Assembly: GCA_016199835.1 (NCBI GenBank)
Contig: JACQFX010000027.1
Span: 1-64,000, forward strand
DNA from: Nitrosomonadales bacterium
GTDB taxonomy: Bacteria; Pseudomonadota; Gammaproteobacteria; Burkholderiales; Gallionellaceae
Direction of reading: 5' to 3'
Length of the DNA stretch: 64,000 nucleotides
Positions 21,843 through 35,690 of the stretch are shown piece by piece. The notes beneath the pieces are model-generated. The model made no database searches, was not told the origin of the DNA, and saw nothing but the letters and a program-made list of their open reading frames with translations. Made by a program: the position numbers and the translations under genes. Numbering within the stretch: the stretch's first letter is position 1; each line of letters begins with the position of its first letter.

Positions 21843-22877
21843 TCATGCCGCCGCCCCTTGCAACAACTGCTCCAGCCGCAAACGCCCATGCGGGCTGGCC
21901 ATCACCATCAGCACATCGCCGTCATGCACGACATGCTGCGGGGTCGGATTGAACACCCATTTTCCATCTTGCCGAACGGCCAGCACAATATAGTCATGCG
22001 AAACAGAATATAAATTGGACAACGACTTGCCGGAAAAACCCTGCGGGATGCGGATCTCTTCCATGCGCAGGTTATCTTCCGACTTGATCATCTCATCCAG
22101 AAAAGACATCACATGCGGGCGCACCATCGCCGACACAATGCGCAAGCCTCCGGTGAAATCCGGCGATACGATCTCGTCCGCTCCGGCGCGGCGCGTCTTC
22201 TCAATGTTGCGCACGTCATGGCAGCGCGCCACCACGCGCAGCGCCGGATTGAGCTGCTTGGCACTCAGGCTGATAACCAGATTCTGGCTATCGTCCGATG
22301 CCACCGCAAACACGCCGCGCGCCCGGTTGATTCCGGCCGCGAGCAAAATATCATTATCGGTGGCATCGCCGAGCAGATATAGCTGCTCCGGATGGCGGTC
22401 GATATAATTTTCGATCTGTGCCTGGTTCGCATCGATGATCACACAGTGGCGCCCTGTCATAGCCAGTTCGTGCACCACATTGCTGCCCACGCGACCCACG
22501 CCGCATACGATGTAATGATCTTTCAGCTTTGCTATCTTGTTCAGCATCTTCTTTCTCCGCCACGCATGATTGATGTCGCTTTCCAATATGAATGCCGTCA
22601 CGGCGGACAGTGTATACGTCATCGTACCTATCCCCAGTACCGCGATAAACACCGTGAACAGCCTGCCGCCGGGACTATCGGAAAGATCGACGACCTCACC
22701 ATAACCTATGGTGGCAACGGTGATGAAGGTCATGTAAAAACAGTCCACCCAACTGTACTGCGGACCGCCTATGATGCGGTAACCCACCGTGCCGATCAGC
22801 ATGATCAGCAGCATCGCCAGCAAAGCACCCGCCAGGCCCAGATAAACGCGCGAGGAAGTGAACTCGGTCAGTTTCAT
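21843..22877 (-). CDS. Two-helix potassium channel with RCK (TrkA-N/TrkA-C) domains
   Basis: The 344-residue product has a membrane helix (about 11-34), a pore loop with selectivity filter TIGYGE (about 55-60), a second helix (about 75-100), a TrkA-N Rossmann domain starting HYIVCGVGRVGSNVV, and a TrkA-C domain at the end (PQGFSGKSL...DGDVLMVMASP). It should form a ligand-gated K+ channel of the MthK/Kch type in the inner membrane. It follows the def gene by 15 bases on the minus strand. Key pore residues are intact. Confidence 0.93.
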   Translation of the reverse strand: MKLTEFTSSRVYLGLAGALLAMLLIMLIGTVGYRIIGGPQYSWVDCFYMTFITVATIGYGEVVDLSDSPGGRLFTVFIAVLGIGTMTYTLSAVTAFILESDINHAWRRKKMLNKIAKLKDHYIVCGVGRVGSNVVHELAMTGRHCVIIDANQAQIENYIDRHPEQLYLLGDATDNDILLAAGINRARGVFAVASDDSQNLVISLSAKQLNPALRVVARCHDVRNIEKTRRAGADEIVSPDFTGGLRIVSAMVRPHVMSFLDEMIKSEDNLRMEEIRIPQGFSGKSLSNLYSVSHDYIVLAVRQDGKWVFNPTPQHVVHDGDVLMVMASPHGRLRLEQLLQGAAA

Positions 22878-22892
22878 CGTCCGCCCATCTTC

Positions 22893-23426
22893 TTATTCAC
22901 TGGGAATGTCGCCATCCGGAAACAGCGCTTCGGAAAAACCGAAACGTCGCAGGTCGCGCATGCGCATCGGATACAGGATGCCGTCCAGATGATCGCACTC
23001 ATGCTGCACCACGCGCGCGTGGAAACCGCTTACCGTATGATCCATCAACACGCCATACTCATCGCGCCCCTGATAGCGCAGGGTCTTGTAACGCGGCACC
23101 AGTCCGCGCATCCCCGGCACGCTCAGGCAGCCTTCCCAGTCTTCTGCCATGTCATCGGTCAGCGGCGTAATGACAGGGTTGATCAGTATCGTATCCGGCA
23201 CCGCTTCCGCATCAGGATAGCGCGGACTGGCTTGCGCACCGAAGATCACCACGCGCAGATTCACGCCGATTTGCGGCGCGGCCAGCCCCACCCCATCGAG
23301 CGCCTGCATGGTATCGCGCATGTCGGCCAGCAGTGCATGCAACCCGGGCGTATCGAAGACATCTACCTCCTCTGCGCGGCGCAAAAGACGAACGTCGCCC
23401 ATGCGCAAAACCTGCTTAATCGTCAT
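22893..23426 (-). CDS. def: Peptide deformylase
   Basis: The 177-residue enzyme removes the formyl group from nascent N-terminal methionine. All three family motifs are present: [19 protein letters not shown] with the metal-binding Cys, and QHECDHLDG with the two His ligands and catalytic Glu. Its start overlaps the end of the phosphorylase gene by 11 bases. It is not next to fmt in this window, so it may be a second deformylase copy in the genome. Confidence 0.95.
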   Translation of the reverse strand: MTIKQVLRMGDVRLLRRAEEVDVFDTPGLHALLADMRDTMQALDGVGLAAPQIGVNLRVVIFGAQASPRYPDAEAVPDTILINPVITPLTDDMAEDWEGCLSVPGMRGLVPRYKTLRYQGRDEYGVLMDHTVSGFHARVVQHECDHLDGILYPMRMRDLRRFGFSEALFPDGDIPSE

Positions 23427-24162
23427 CGCACCCCACCAGGCATTCCAGTATATTGCGCACCCTTGCCATCGCTGGCTGCGTCACCGTCGCCACCGTTTCC
23501 AGATGTATGGCATCACGGCTGTCGCCGCGTCCGGCAGCATGGTTCACTACCACCGCGATGGCGGCATAGGCCAGGCCCAATTCCCTGGCCAGCGCCGCTT
23601 CCGGCATTCCGGTCATGCCCACCATGTCTGCGCCGTCGCCCTCATAACGCGTGATCTCCGCCGCCGTTTCCAGGCGCGGCCCCTGCGTTGCGGCATAAGC
23701 CCCGCCGTCCACACAAGCCTCTCCAGCGATGCTCGCGGCTTCCAGTATGCGGCGGCGCAGATCCTGGTCGTATGGCCAAGTGAAATCTATATGCGTCACC
23801 GAACGTTCGCGCCCGTCAAAATAAGTAAACGCGCGACCATGGGTGTAATCGATGATCTGGTCGGGCACGGCGATGACACCGGGAACCAGATCGGCGCGAA
23901 TACCGCCGACCGACGCGACCGACACTACGCGTTTCGCGCCCTGCTCATGCAGCGCCCACAGATTGGCGCGGTAATTCACCTCATGCGGCGGAATGGTATG
24001 GCCGTAACCGTGGCGCGCGAGAAATATCACCTCGTGCTGCTTGATCGTGCCGAACGTGATCGCGCCGGACGGCTCGCCATAAGGCGTGCGCATCACCTGC
24101 CGGTGCGTGATTTCCAGATTGGCCAACTGCGTCAGCCCCGTTCCGCCTATGATTGCTAACAT
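23416..24162 (-). CDS. Methylthioinosine/methylthioadenosine phosphorylase family
   Basis: ATG at 24162 follows CTGGAG; an upstream in-frame start would add an unlikely tail. The 248-residue product has the phosphate loop [10 protein letters not shown], the RHGYGH segment, and [18 protein letters not shown]. Near the base-binding site it reads VVVNHAAG, with Asn where methylthioadenosine phosphorylases usually carry Asp. This favours a 6-oxopurine substrate such as S-methyl-5'-thioinosine. The next upstream gene on the strand encodes a hypoxanthine-guanine phosphoribosyltransferase, which could recycle the hypoxanthine released. Substrate assignment is inference from the residue and the neighbour. 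Confidence 0.85.
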   Translation of the reverse strand: MLAIIGGTGLTQLANLEITHRQVMRTPYGEPSGAITFGTIKQHEVIFLARHGYGHTIPPHEVNYRANLWALHEQGAKRVVSVASVGGIRADLVPGVIAVPDQIIDYTHGRAFTYFDGRERSVTHIDFTWPYDQDLRRRILEAASIAGEACVDGGAYAATQGPRLETAAEITRYEGDGADMVGMTGMPEAALARELGLAYAAIAVVVNHAAGRGDSRDAIHLETVATVTQPAMARVRNILECLVGCDDD

Positions 24163-24202
24163 CGTTACTCCAGTTGCAAGTTGAGAAACAAAAACTGCCA
24201 TT

Positions 24203-24253
24203 TTTTAACCACGGAAAACTGCTAGTAATTCCACCAGTTTTCCGTGGTTAAAA
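24203..24253. repeat. Perfect 19-bp inverted repeat between two minus-strand genes
   Basis: Arms of 19 bases (ttttaaccacggaaaactg and its exact complement) are separated by a 13-base loop. On the minus strand no T-run follows the stem, so it is not a typical terminator for the phosphoribosyltransferase transcript, but a hairpin of this stability could still slow transcription or stabilise a 3' end. It may also be a member of a dispersed repeat family. Only one copy is visible here. Confidence 0.6.
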
Positions 24254-24263
24254 TTTTTCCGCG

Positions 24264-24805
24264 TCATTCCTTTACCGCATAGATCGCGGGCAGGTTGCGC
24301 CACGCGCCATGTATGTCCATGCCGAAACCGAACACGAAACGATCCGGCAATTCCATGCCGACAAAATCCGCGCGCATCGCCTTGGGCCTGCCAATCAGTT
24401 TGTCGGCAAATACGGCGCTGTAAAAACCTGCCGCCCCCAATTCCAGCACGCGCTGTTTGATCGCGGCCAGCGTCTCGCCTTCATCGAGGATGTCGTCCAC
24501 TACCAGCACCACTCTGCCGCGCACGTTCTCGCGCGGCTCCACTTTCCAGTGTAATTCTCCGCCCTGTCTGTTGCTGCCATAACGCGAAACGTGGACATAG
24601 TCGAAATCCAGCGGAAAGTTAAGCAGCGGCAGCAATTGCCCGGTGAACACTACTGCCCCCCCCATCACCGACAACACCAGCGGATGCACATCGGCCAACG
24701 CGGCATTGACCGCTGCCGCCACTCCCGCCACCGCCCCATTTACCTCGTGTTCGGTGCGGATCAGATCGGCCTGTTGCAGGATGTCGAGCGCTTCGCTATT
24801 ACTGA

Positions 24806-24809
<4 letters not shown>
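24264..24809 (-). CDS. Hypoxanthine-guanine phosphoribosyltransferase
   Basis: The 181-residue product carries the PRPP-binding signature [15 protein letters not shown] and has the length of purine phosphoribosyltransferases. It should convert hypoxanthine or guanine plus PRPP to IMP or GMP. The start overlaps the galU stop by 4 bases (ATGA), so the two are translation-coupled. Downstream is a methylthioinosine-type phosphorylase gene, so hypoxanthine salvage from polyamine or methionine metabolism is a plausible joint role. Confidence 0.88.
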
Positions 24810-28877
<4,068 letters not shown>

Positions 28878-29006
28878 TTCATGTACCGTAAAACTCCATG
28901 GGCAAGCTGTGCGAACCCTATAGCGGTCTGCAAGCCCACCCTGCAAAAACCTTCGCCATGCGGCGGATTATCTCAAGCACACCGCCAAATGGCAAAGCCG
29001 CCCACC

Positions 29007-31862
29007 TTATCTCCCGAGATGGCGCCGGAAAAATGCGACGAATTCGTCCGGCGGCACGGGCTTGCTGAAATAGTATCCCTGTATCTCGTCACAACCATAT
29101 TGCGCCAGCATATCCAGTTGCGCGCTCGTTTCCACGCCTTCTGCCATGGGCTTGAGGTTGAGGTTCCGGGCCATGTTGATGATGGTGCTGACCAGCGCCG
29201 CATCAGCTTGATCTTCCATCATGTCGCGCACGAAAGACTGGTCTATCTTGAGCTTGTCTATCGGTAACAGCTTGAGATAGCCCAGGCTGGAATAGCCCGT
29301 ACCGAAATCGTCCATCGCCAGTTTCACCCCCAGATCCTTCAACTCATACAGCAGCAGGATGGCGGCTTCCGAATCGCGGATCACCGCGCTCTCGGTGATT
29401 TCCAGTTCCAGGCCTGATGGCGGCAACCCGCTTTCGTACAGGGCATTCAGTATGACTTCGCCGAGATTTTTCTGGCGAAACTGCACCGCCGACAGGTTGA
29501 CCGCCACGGTGATGGGCGGCAGGCCGAGCTTGCGCCACGCCATATTCTGGCGGCAGGCTTCGCGCAGCACCCATTCGCCTATCGGCACAATCATGCCGCT
29601 CTCTTCGGCGATAGGAATGAATTGCCCCGGCATAATCATGCCCGCTCCCGGATTATTCCAGCGCAACAACGCTTCCACCCCTATGATGTCGCCACTGGCG
29701 CGATCCACCTGCGGCTGATAATGCAGCAGAAATTCGTTACGCTCCAGCGCATGGTGCAGTTTCATTTCCGTGGCGCTACGCTCCATTGCGCGCGTGGTCA
29801 TATTGCGGGTGAAGAACTGGAAATTATTGCGCCCGCATTCCTTGGCGTGATACATCGCCGTATCGGCATGCTTGAGCAGTGTGTCGCCATCGGCGCCATC
29901 TTCCGGATACAGGCTGATGCCTATGCTGGTAGTCACCTCGACCTCAAGCTCCTCGATTGAATAGGAGCCGGCAACGGCCCGCAGCAGCTTGATAGCGATG
30001 GACGGCACGTCGTCCGCCGACACCAGTTCCGGCAACACGATAACGAATTCATCTCCGCCCTGGCGGCATACCGTATCGCTGGCGCGACTTGCGCCACTGA
30101 TGCGCGCAGCGACTTCCCGCAACAGTTTGTCGCCGATCAAATGCCCCAGCGTATCGTTGATGGACTTGAAGCGGTCCAGGTCGAAGAACAGAACTGCCAC
30201 CTTGAGTTTTTCGCGTTCTGCGTGGCGGATCGCCTGCTCCAGCCGATCCTGCAACAGCATGCGATTGGGCAGGCCGGTGAGAAAATCGTGCTGCGCGACG
30301 TGGATGATGCGTTCCTCCGCCGCCTTGCGCGCGCTGATGTCGGAAAACAAAGCGATGTAGTAACTGACCTCGCCGCTCTCGTCATTGATAGTGCTGATGC
30401 TCAGCCATGCCACATAACTCTCGCCATTTTTGCGCCGGTCTATGATCTCGCCTTGCCACTTCCCGGTCTCATTGATGTTGCTCCACATCTCCTCATAGAA
30501 CACCTCATCCATCAGGCCGGAATGCAGCACGCGCGGGTTCTTGCCCATGACTTCCTCGGCGCTGTAACCGGTGATGGCGAGAAATGCCGGATTGACGAAC
30601 ACGATGTTCCTGTCGACATCCGTGATCGTGATGGCTTCATTGGCATGGCTGACCACCCGCAGGAACAGTTGCAGTTGCACATCGGCTTCCTTGCGCGCAG
30701 TAACATCTTCCTGCACCGCGACGAAATGCGTAACTTCCCCCTCCTCGTCGCGCACCGGGGTGATGATGATCGAATCCCAGTACAAGCTGCCATCCTTGCG
30801 CTGGTTCTGTATCTCGCCACGCCAGACCGCCCCGGCCCTGAGCGTCTCCCACATTCCCTGGTACACCTCTCCGGGGGTAAAACCGGACTGGAGCAGACTG
30901 GTTTTCTTTCCTATGGCCTCTTCCCGCGCATAACCTGTGGTGACGGTGAAAGCCGGATTGACGTATTCGATCAAACCATCCCGGTTGGTGATAATAATGC
31001 TGGACGCACTCTGCTCCACGGCCTGCGACAGTTCGCGCACCTGAGCCGACGATTGCACAAGGGCGTGCATCATGCTGTCAAAGGACATCCCCAGCCGCCC
31101 GATCTCGTCATGGCCGGATACGCCCGAATGAATCATCTTGCCCCAATGCTGTTCCGCCCGTTCCATGGCTTGCAGCAGTTTTCCAACGCGGCGCGAAACG
31201 ACGAGATGCAGGATGAGCCAGAACAGCAAGGCCACCATGCCAACCATGGAACTGATTTGCAGCATCCAGCGATCCGTGCGCGCATAACGTTCGTCCAGCA
31301 TGGAAGATGTATCTGTCGCCCAGAATAGCGTGCCCGTACGGCGCGACTCCAGAATGGCGCCTTCCGTAGAGTCGAAGAGAACGGGATAAACCGATACCAC
31401 CAGCCTGTGGTCGCTAGACAAGCGGGTCTGTCCGTCCGGTGGCTCCCCTTTCCCGGCATAGCCGGCATACAGTGCGATGCTCGTCGCCTCCCGCCCCACC
31501 CAGGACATCTCGGATGCGGCGAGCACTTTGCCGTGTTCGTCCGCCAGCAATGCTGCACGGATATTGGCATGCGGGCTCAATTCGGAAAACTTCACCTGGA
31601 TGTGCGGCATGTCCATGCGGCGCAAGAAATACTCCAGGTCGGACTGCAAGGCTATGGCCGATGCGGCCTGCCCGCGCAACATGTCGCCTTCCGTCTCCAG
31701 CCGGTCATGCCGCAAAGCGACCCGGTACATATAGCCCAGAATCACCGTGGTCAACAGCAGCAACATCAGCGGCAACTGCGCGCGCAGTGAAAACAGATGC
31801 TGCCGGAACGAAACTCCGGCAGCGCTTATTCCGGTTTCCCTCCCCTGTCGGGGTGTGCTCAC
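29007..31862 (-). CDS. Membrane PAS-GGDEF-EAL c-di-GMP enzyme paired with a binding lipoprotein
   Basis: This 951-residue protein has a membrane helix (about 30-50), a periplasmic domain, a second helix (about 200-222), a HAMP-like segment, two PAS domains (about 280-520), a GGDEF domain with intact motif (602-606) preceded by RASD, and an EAL domain with EALLRW, DDFGTGYSSLGYLK and EGVET. Both synthesis and breakdown motifs of c-di-GMP are intact, so the net activity cannot be predicted. Its ATG overlaps the stop of the preceding periplasmic-binding lipoprotein gene by 4 bases, which implies a joint receptor. It resembles the NspS-MbaA arrangement known from Vibrio. Confidence 0.93.
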   Translation of the reverse strand: MSTPRQGRETGISAAGVSFRQHLFSLRAQLPLMLLLLTTVILGYMYRVALRHDRLETEGDMLRGQAASAIALQSDLEYFLRRMDMPHIQVKFSELSPHANIRAALLADEHGKVLAASEMSWVGREATSIALYAGYAGKGEPPDGQTRLSSDHRLVVSVYPVLFDSTEGAILESRRTGTLFWATDTSSMLDERYARTDRWMLQISSMVGMVALLFWLILHLVVSRRVGKLLQAMERAEQHWGKMIHSGVSGHDEIGRLGMSFDSMMHALVQSSAQVRELSQAVEQSASSIIITNRDGLIEYVNPAFTVTTGYAREEAIGKKTSLLQSGFTPGEVYQGMWETLRAGAVWRGEIQNQRKDGSLYWDSIIITPVRDEEGEVTHFVAVQEDVTARKEADVQLQLFLRVVSHANEAITITDVDRNIVFVNPAFLAITGYSAEEVMGKNPRVLHSGLMDEVFYEEMWSNINETGKWQGEIIDRRKNGESYVAWLSISTINDESGEVSYYIALFSDISARKAAEERIIHVAQHDFLTGLPNRMLLQDRLEQAIRHAEREKLKVAVLFFDLDRFKSINDTLGHLIGDKLLREVAARISGASRASDTVCRQGGDEFVIVLPELVSADDVPSIAIKLLRAVAGSYSIEELEVEVTTSIGISLYPEDGADGDTLLKHADTAMYHAKECGRNNFQFFTRNMTTRAMERSATEMKLHHALERNEFLLHYQPQVDRASGDIIGVEALLRWNNPGAGMIMPGQFIPIAEESGMIVPIGEWVLREACRQNMAWRKLGLPPITVAVNLSAVQFRQKNLGEVILNALYESGLPPSGLELEITESAVIRDSEAAILLLYELKDLGVKLAMDDFGTGYSSLGYLKLLPIDKLKIDQSFVRDMMEDQADAALVSTIINMARNLNLKPMAEGVETSAQLDMLAQYGCDEIQGYYFSKPVPPDEFVAFFRRHLGR

Positions 31863-32833
31863 GGCACAGCCCCTGCAAGCAGCGAAGCATCCACCAGGGC
31901 TGCGGCGTCAGCTCCAATCTGCAACGATCCGCTGTTCAACATGAAACGCTGCACTGCGTCTATGCTGGAAGCGACTTGCGGCGCATCGCCCGTCAACAGT
32001 TCGCGGTTGTGCGCCATGTCGTATAGCACGATGCCTTTCAATGCCTGCTCGAATTGTGCGGGCTCGATGTGTTCACGTTGCGCCATGGCCTGTATGGCCT
32101 TGCCGCGATCCGTTTGCATGGCAGCCAGCGCGCGGCTCCAGCCTTGCAGCAATTGTCCCAGTTCCTTGTGGTACTGACCGATATATTCATCGCGCGTCAC
32201 CAGCACGTCCAGTATCTTCCCCGGCACCTGCGAGCTGTCGTACAAATGCGTCGCGCCCAACGCAAGCAAGCGCGTCTTGACCGGCTCGAAGCTGACTACC
32301 GCATCCACACTGCGCAAGCGGAACGCCGCCTCCTGTTCGTTCACCGGCAAAGGCACAATGTTCAGTTGTTGCGCCTGCATGCCCGCGCTCTGTAGCGCGA
32401 GGTTCAGGAAATAGGCGCCCAGCGCCGTGCGTTCCACACCTACGCGGTGTCCCTGCAATTGCTGCAAGCTGGTGATGCCGGGTTGCCCCAGGATCGCGTC
32501 GGCGCCATTCGAGGCATCGAACAGCAGGATGATTTTCAGATCGGGAATGTCGCGGTGCAGCCTCAGCGCCTCATCCAGCGTGAGCGCGGCCACCTGCAGC
32601 AAGCCATTGCGGAAAGCCTGCGACACTTCGGACGCATTGCCGAATTCCGCCAGATGCACACTGTCTGCGGGCAGGTAGCCCAGATCGCGCGCCAGATAGA
32701 CCGGCTCGTAGCCCGGCCAGATATTGGCTCCGAACACCAGTTGCTGTTTTGCGCCCTTGTCGCAGGATGCGAGTAACGCAGATAGCAACGCCACGACAAT
32801 TATTGTGAATATTCTATTTGTCATCACGTTCAT
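31859..32833 (-). CDS. Periplasmic substrate-binding lipoprotein (NMT1/SsuA-type), partner of the GGDEF-EAL protein
   Basis: ATG at 32833 follows GGGGAG; an upstream in-frame extension lacks a signal. The 324-residue product has a lipobox (LLASC, Cys24), then an NMT1/SsuA-like binding fold: LVFGANIWPGYEPVYLARDLG, the ITSLQQLQGHRVGVERTALG hinge and the VDAVVSFEPVKTRLL segment. No permease or ATPase gene is adjacent. Its stop overlaps the GGDEF-EAL gene start by 4 bases. The protein probably delivers ligand information to that receptor. The sequence differs clearly from the first binding lipoprotein at 10875, so the two modules may sense different ligands. Confidence 0.87.
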   Translation of the reverse strand: MNVMTNRIFTIIVVALLSALLASCDKGAKQQLVFGANIWPGYEPVYLARDLGYLPADSVHLAEFGNASEVSQAFRNGLLQVAALTLDEALRLHRDIPDLKIILLFDASNGADAILGQPGITSLQQLQGHRVGVERTALGAYFLNLALQSAGMQAQQLNIVPLPVNEQEAAFRLRSVDAVVSFEPVKTRLLALGATHLYDSSQVPGKILDVLVTRDEYIGQYHKELGQLLQGWSRALAAMQTDRGKAIQAMAQREHIEPAQFEQALKGIVLYDMAHNRELLTGDAPQVASSIDAVQRFMLNSGSLQIGADAAALVDASLLAGAVP

Positions 32834-32870
32834 ATTTCTCCCCAAACGCAATGTACCTGCGCGCAGCACG

Positions 32871-33920
32871 CTAGGCAAGCGGCAATTCACCCGTCTCCGC
32901 ACCGATGGAGGCGACCTCATGCACGGCCTTTACGAACTCCGCCTGCTCGTGCAATTGCACCAGCGTCTCGGGGTGCGGGCGCCCGCGCATCTGCGCCAGA
33001 CGCGCCTTGCTGGTCACCGGCATGTCCCAGTGCAAACCGGCGAGCAACTCATCCGCCGAGGCCGGCTTGTTGCACACCAGCACCATATCGCATCCCGCGT
33101 TCAATGCGGCCCCCGCGCGCTGCACGATGCCGCCCGCTACCGTCGCGCCTTCCATGCTCAGGTCGTCGCTGAAGATGCAGCCCTCGAAGCCGAGTTCGCC
33201 GCGCAGAACTTTTTTCAGCCATACCTCGGAGAACCCGGCCGGTTTATCGTCCACCCTGGGGTAGATCACATGCGCGGGCATCACCGCCGTCAGGCCGTAG
33301 TTCACCATGCGCCGGAACGGGATCAGGTCGCACATCTCGATGTCGGTATAACTGCGCTCGTCCACGGGTATTTCGAGATGCGAATCGGCGCGCACGAAAC
33401 CATGTCCGGGAAAATGCTTGCCCACCGTATGCATGCCGCCCTGGCGCAAGCCTTGCAGCAGGCTATGCGCCAGCTCGGCGATGGCCTCCGGCTCGGTATG
33501 GAAAGCGCGGTCGCCGATCACGGAGCTCGAACCGAAATCCACATCCAGCACCGGCGTAAAACTGAAATCCACGCCCTGTGCGCGCAACTCGGCGGCCATC
33601 ACATAACCCGCCTGCTGCGCCAGATGCTTGGCGCGTTTGGGATGTTCATCCCAGATTTTTCCCAGCTCGCGCATGGCCGGGATGCGCGTGAAGCCCTCGC
33701 GAAAACGCTGCACCCGCCCGCCCTCGTGATCCACCGCGATCAGCAGCGGCGGGTTGCGCAGCGCGTGGATGCCGGCAGTCAGCTCGGCCAACTGGCGCGG
33801 CGATTCGTAATTGCGCGCAAACAGGATCACGCCCCCCACCAGCGGATGACGCAAGCGCGCCTCGTCCTCCGCCGTTAATTCAGTTCCTGCCACATCCAGC
33901 ATGACCGGGCCGATACCCAT
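32871..33920 (-). CDS. nagZ: Beta-N-acetylhexosaminidase NagZ
   Basis: ATG at 33920 follows AAGGAG. The 349-residue cytoplasmic enzyme trims N-acetylglucosamine from muropeptides during cell-wall recycling. It has the GH3 pattern [21 protein letters not shown] and KHFPGHGFV, with the catalytic His-containing loop. The frame open upstream of the ATG passes through a 44-bp palindrome and is not part of the gene. It belongs to the conserved pdxJ-acpS-nagZ run on the minus strand. Confidence 0.95.
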   Translation of the reverse strand: MGIGPVMLDVAGTELTAEDEARLRHPLVGGVILFARNYESPRQLAELTAGIHALRNPPLLIAVDHEGGRVQRFREGFTRIPAMRELGKIWDEHPKRAKHLAQQAGYVMAAELRAQGVDFSFTPVLDVDFGSSSVIGDRAFHTEPEAIAELAHSLLQGLRQGGMHTVGKHFPGHGFVRADSHLEIPVDERSYTDIEMCDLIPFRRMVNYGLTAVMPAHVIYPRVDDKPAGFSEVWLKKVLRGELGFEGCIFSDDLSMEGATVAGGIVQRAGAALNAGCDMVLVCNKPASADELLAGLHWDMPVTSKARLAQMRGRPHPETLVQLHEQAEFVKAVHEVASIGAETGELPLA

Positions 33921-33936
33921 GAACACTCCTTCAAAT

Positions 33937-33980
33937 GTAGGGTGGGCTTTGCCCACCGTGTCGGGCAAAGCCCGACCTAC
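33937..33980. repeat. 44-bp palindromic REP-like element, copy 2
   Basis: Starts gtagggtggg and ends cccgacctac, with the same two-hairpin layout as the copy in ligA. It sits between acpS and nagZ, ending one base before the acpS stop and about 16 bases before the nagZ ATG. It may therefore influence mRNA stability or nagZ translation; the ribosome-binding site itself is outside it. Confidence 0.9.
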
Positions 33981-33981
33981 G

Positions 33982-34368
33982 TTAACTGTTTTCTTTTTCC
34001 AATACCACGAACGCCACGGCCGTATCTTTTTCGTCGCTGATGCTGAGGTGGCAGCGCGTCACGCCCATCTGCGCGATATGCTGCGCCAGGATTGCATCGA
34101 ATGCGAGCAGCGGTTTTCCCTGCTCATCATGTTCGATACCGATACGGCGCAGTGTGACCGCACCGCGCAAACCGCTACCCAGCGCCTTGGCGCAAGCCTC
34201 CTTCGCGGCGAAACGCTTCATCAGATAACGCGCGGGATCGACGCTGGCCGCGTATCCCGCCAGCTCCGCTTCGCACAACAAGTGGCGCGCAAAACGCTCG
34301 CCATAACGTTCGTGTAGATCGCGGATACGGGGGTAGGAAACGATGTCCGTGCCGATGCCAAAGATCAT
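33982..34368 (-). CDS. acpS: Holo-[acyl-carrier-protein] synthase
   Basis: The 128-residue enzyme transfers 4'-phosphopantetheine from CoA to acyl carrier protein. It begins [14 protein letters not shown] with the Mg-binding Asp, and contains [15 protein letters not shown], the second family motif with the catalytic Glu and Lys. Length agrees with the family. It lies 3 bases downstream of pdxJ, an old and widespread gene order. Confidence 0.95.
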   Translation of the reverse strand: MIFGIGTDIVSYPRIRDLHERYGERFARHLLCEAELAGYAASVDPARYLMKRFAAKEACAKALGSGLRGAVTLRRIGIEHDEQGKPLLAFDAILAQHIAQMGVTRCHLSISDEKDTAVAFVVLEKENS

Positions 34369-34370
34369 CC

Positions 34371-34398
34371 GTCATTCCCGCGCAAGCGGGGACCCAGC
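34371..34398. repeat. Dispersed palindrome of the cattcccgc family at the end of pdxJ
   Basis: A 28-bp copy of the repeat gtcattcccgcgcaagcgggg..., with mismatches to the copies at 35134 and 35218. It overlaps the 3' end of pdxJ and provides its last nine codons and stop. Confidence 0.75.
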
Positions 34399-35109
34399 CA
34401 TTAACAGACTCTTCATCTTCTTCACCGCCTGCTCCAGCCCGATGAACACCGCCTCGGCGACGATGGCGTGGCCGATGTTGAGTTCGGCGATGTGCGGGAT
34501 GGCGACGATGGGACGCACGTTGTGATAGTTGAGACCGTGGCCCGCATTCATCTGCAAGCCTATGTCGTGCCCATGCGCCACCGCCCGCTGGATGCGCTCC
34601 AGTTCAAGCTGCTGATCCGGCACGCTATCGGCATCGGCATATTTGCCGGTGTGTATCTCCACCACCGGCGCGCCGCAGGACATGGCCGCGTCGAGCTGTT
34701 TCTTGTCCGGGTCGATGAACAGCGACACGCGTATGCCCGCCGCCATGCAGCGTTGCGTGGCGCGCCGCACCGCATCGAAATGCCGCACCACGTCCAGCCC
34801 GCCTTCCGTGGTCAGTTCCTCGCGCCGTTCCGGCACCAGGCAGATGTCGTGTGGCTTGATGCGCAGCGCATTGGCGATCATCTCGTCGGTGACGGCGCAT
34901 TCGAGATTCATGCGCGTCTGCAACATGCCGCGCAGAATCTCGACATCGGCATCCTGGATATGGCGGCGGTCTTCGCGCAAATGCAGCGTGATCGCGTCCG
35001 CCCCGGCCTCCTCGCAGATGAGCGCGGCACGCACCAGATTCGGGTAGCGCGTCCCGCGCACCTGGCGCAGCGTGGCGACGTGATCTATGTTCAGTCCGAG
35101 TTTAATCAT
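34372..35109 (-). CDS. pdxJ: Pyridoxine 5'-phosphate synthase
   Basis: ATG at 35109 follows AGAGG; a TTG three codons upstream is in frame but less likely. The 245-residue enzyme makes pyridoxine 5'-phosphate from 1-deoxyxylulose 5-phosphate and amino-acetone phosphate. It starts [20 protein letters not shown], the usual PdxJ signature, and shows [11 protein letters not shown] and [10 protein letters not shown]. The final nine residues (MAGSPLARE) come from a dispersed palindrome rather than the family sequence. It heads the pdxJ-acpS-nagZ run. Confidence 0.94.
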   Translation of the reverse strand: MIKLGLNIDHVATLRQVRGTRYPNLVRAALICEEAGADAITLHLREDRRHIQDADVEILRGMLQTRMNLECAVTDEMIANALRIKPHDICLVPERREELTTEGGLDVVRHFDAVRRATQRCMAAGIRVSLFIDPDKKQLDAAMSCGAPVVEIHTGKYADADSVPDQQLELERIQRAVAHGHDIGLQMNAGHGLNYHNVRPIVAIPHIAELNIGHAIVAEAVFIGLEQAVKKMKSLLMAGSPLARE

Positions 35110-35133
35110 CAAAGACAACCTCTATTCCGATTT

Positions 35134-35245
35134 CGTCATTCCCGCGCAGGCGGGAATCCAGCGATTTTTTTAATATGTGTTCAGTCTTGTCCCGCGTTGC
35201 GGGGGATTTTTCATTAACTGGATTCCCGCCTGCGCGGGAATGACA
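35134..35245. repeat. Inverted pair of cattcccgc-family palindromes
   Basis: Two 28-bp copies in opposite orientation (35134-35161 and 35218-35245, one mismatch) flank 56 bases of mostly T-rich DNA with a small cccgc/gcggg hairpin. The whole 112-bp unit can fold into one long hairpin, like a miniature inverted-repeat element. It lies upstream of pdxJ, between it and the integrase remnant. Confidence 0.8.
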
Positions 35246-35312
35246 GGCTAATGGATTGCTTCGGGACAAAACCAACATTCCCGCCACTTGTCAGTGCGGT
35301 TCGCAGTTTACC

Positions 35313-35690
35313 TCATCTATCCAGCGGACTGACCACGCCCCTGCCGCCCTTGTTCAGGACGTGGGTGTAAATCATGGTGGTGGAAACATCCGAATGGCCG
35401 AGCAGTTCCTGCACGGTACGGATGTCGTAACCGGATTCCAGCAGATGCGTGGCGAAGGAATGGCGGAAGGTATGCGGCGTGGCGGGTTTGGCCAGCCTCG
35501 CATCTCGCGCCGCCTGCTTGACTGCACGCTGTACGGATTGATCCTGGACATGATGACGGCGTATCTTGTTACTGCGCGGATCGGTTGATAGTTTTGCGGA
35601 CGGAAACACATACTGCCATCCCCATTCCTTTGCCGCGCCGGGATATTTGCGTTCCAGAGCATTCGGCAGATACACCGCGCCGTATTCGTA
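35313..35690 (-). pseudogene. intI: Integron integrase, C-terminal fragment
   Basis: About 125 residues match the C-terminal end of integron tyrosine recombinases: [29 protein letters not shown] and [20 protein letters not shown]...[15 protein letters not shown]. The HxxR, second His and catalytic Tyr are present. The N-terminal half, including the first catalytic Arg, is missing. At about 35690 the integrase sequence stops, and plus-strand codons of a ParE-type toxin begin, so a deletion joined the two. The gene points away from the cassettes, as intI does in intact integrons. It cannot encode an active recombinase. Confidence 0.85.

Noticed and set aside
24203-24253. Rho-independent terminator after the phosphoribosyltransferase gene
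   Set aside because: The stem is perfect, but on the transcribed (minus) strand it is followed by A residues, not T; kept only as an inverted repeat.
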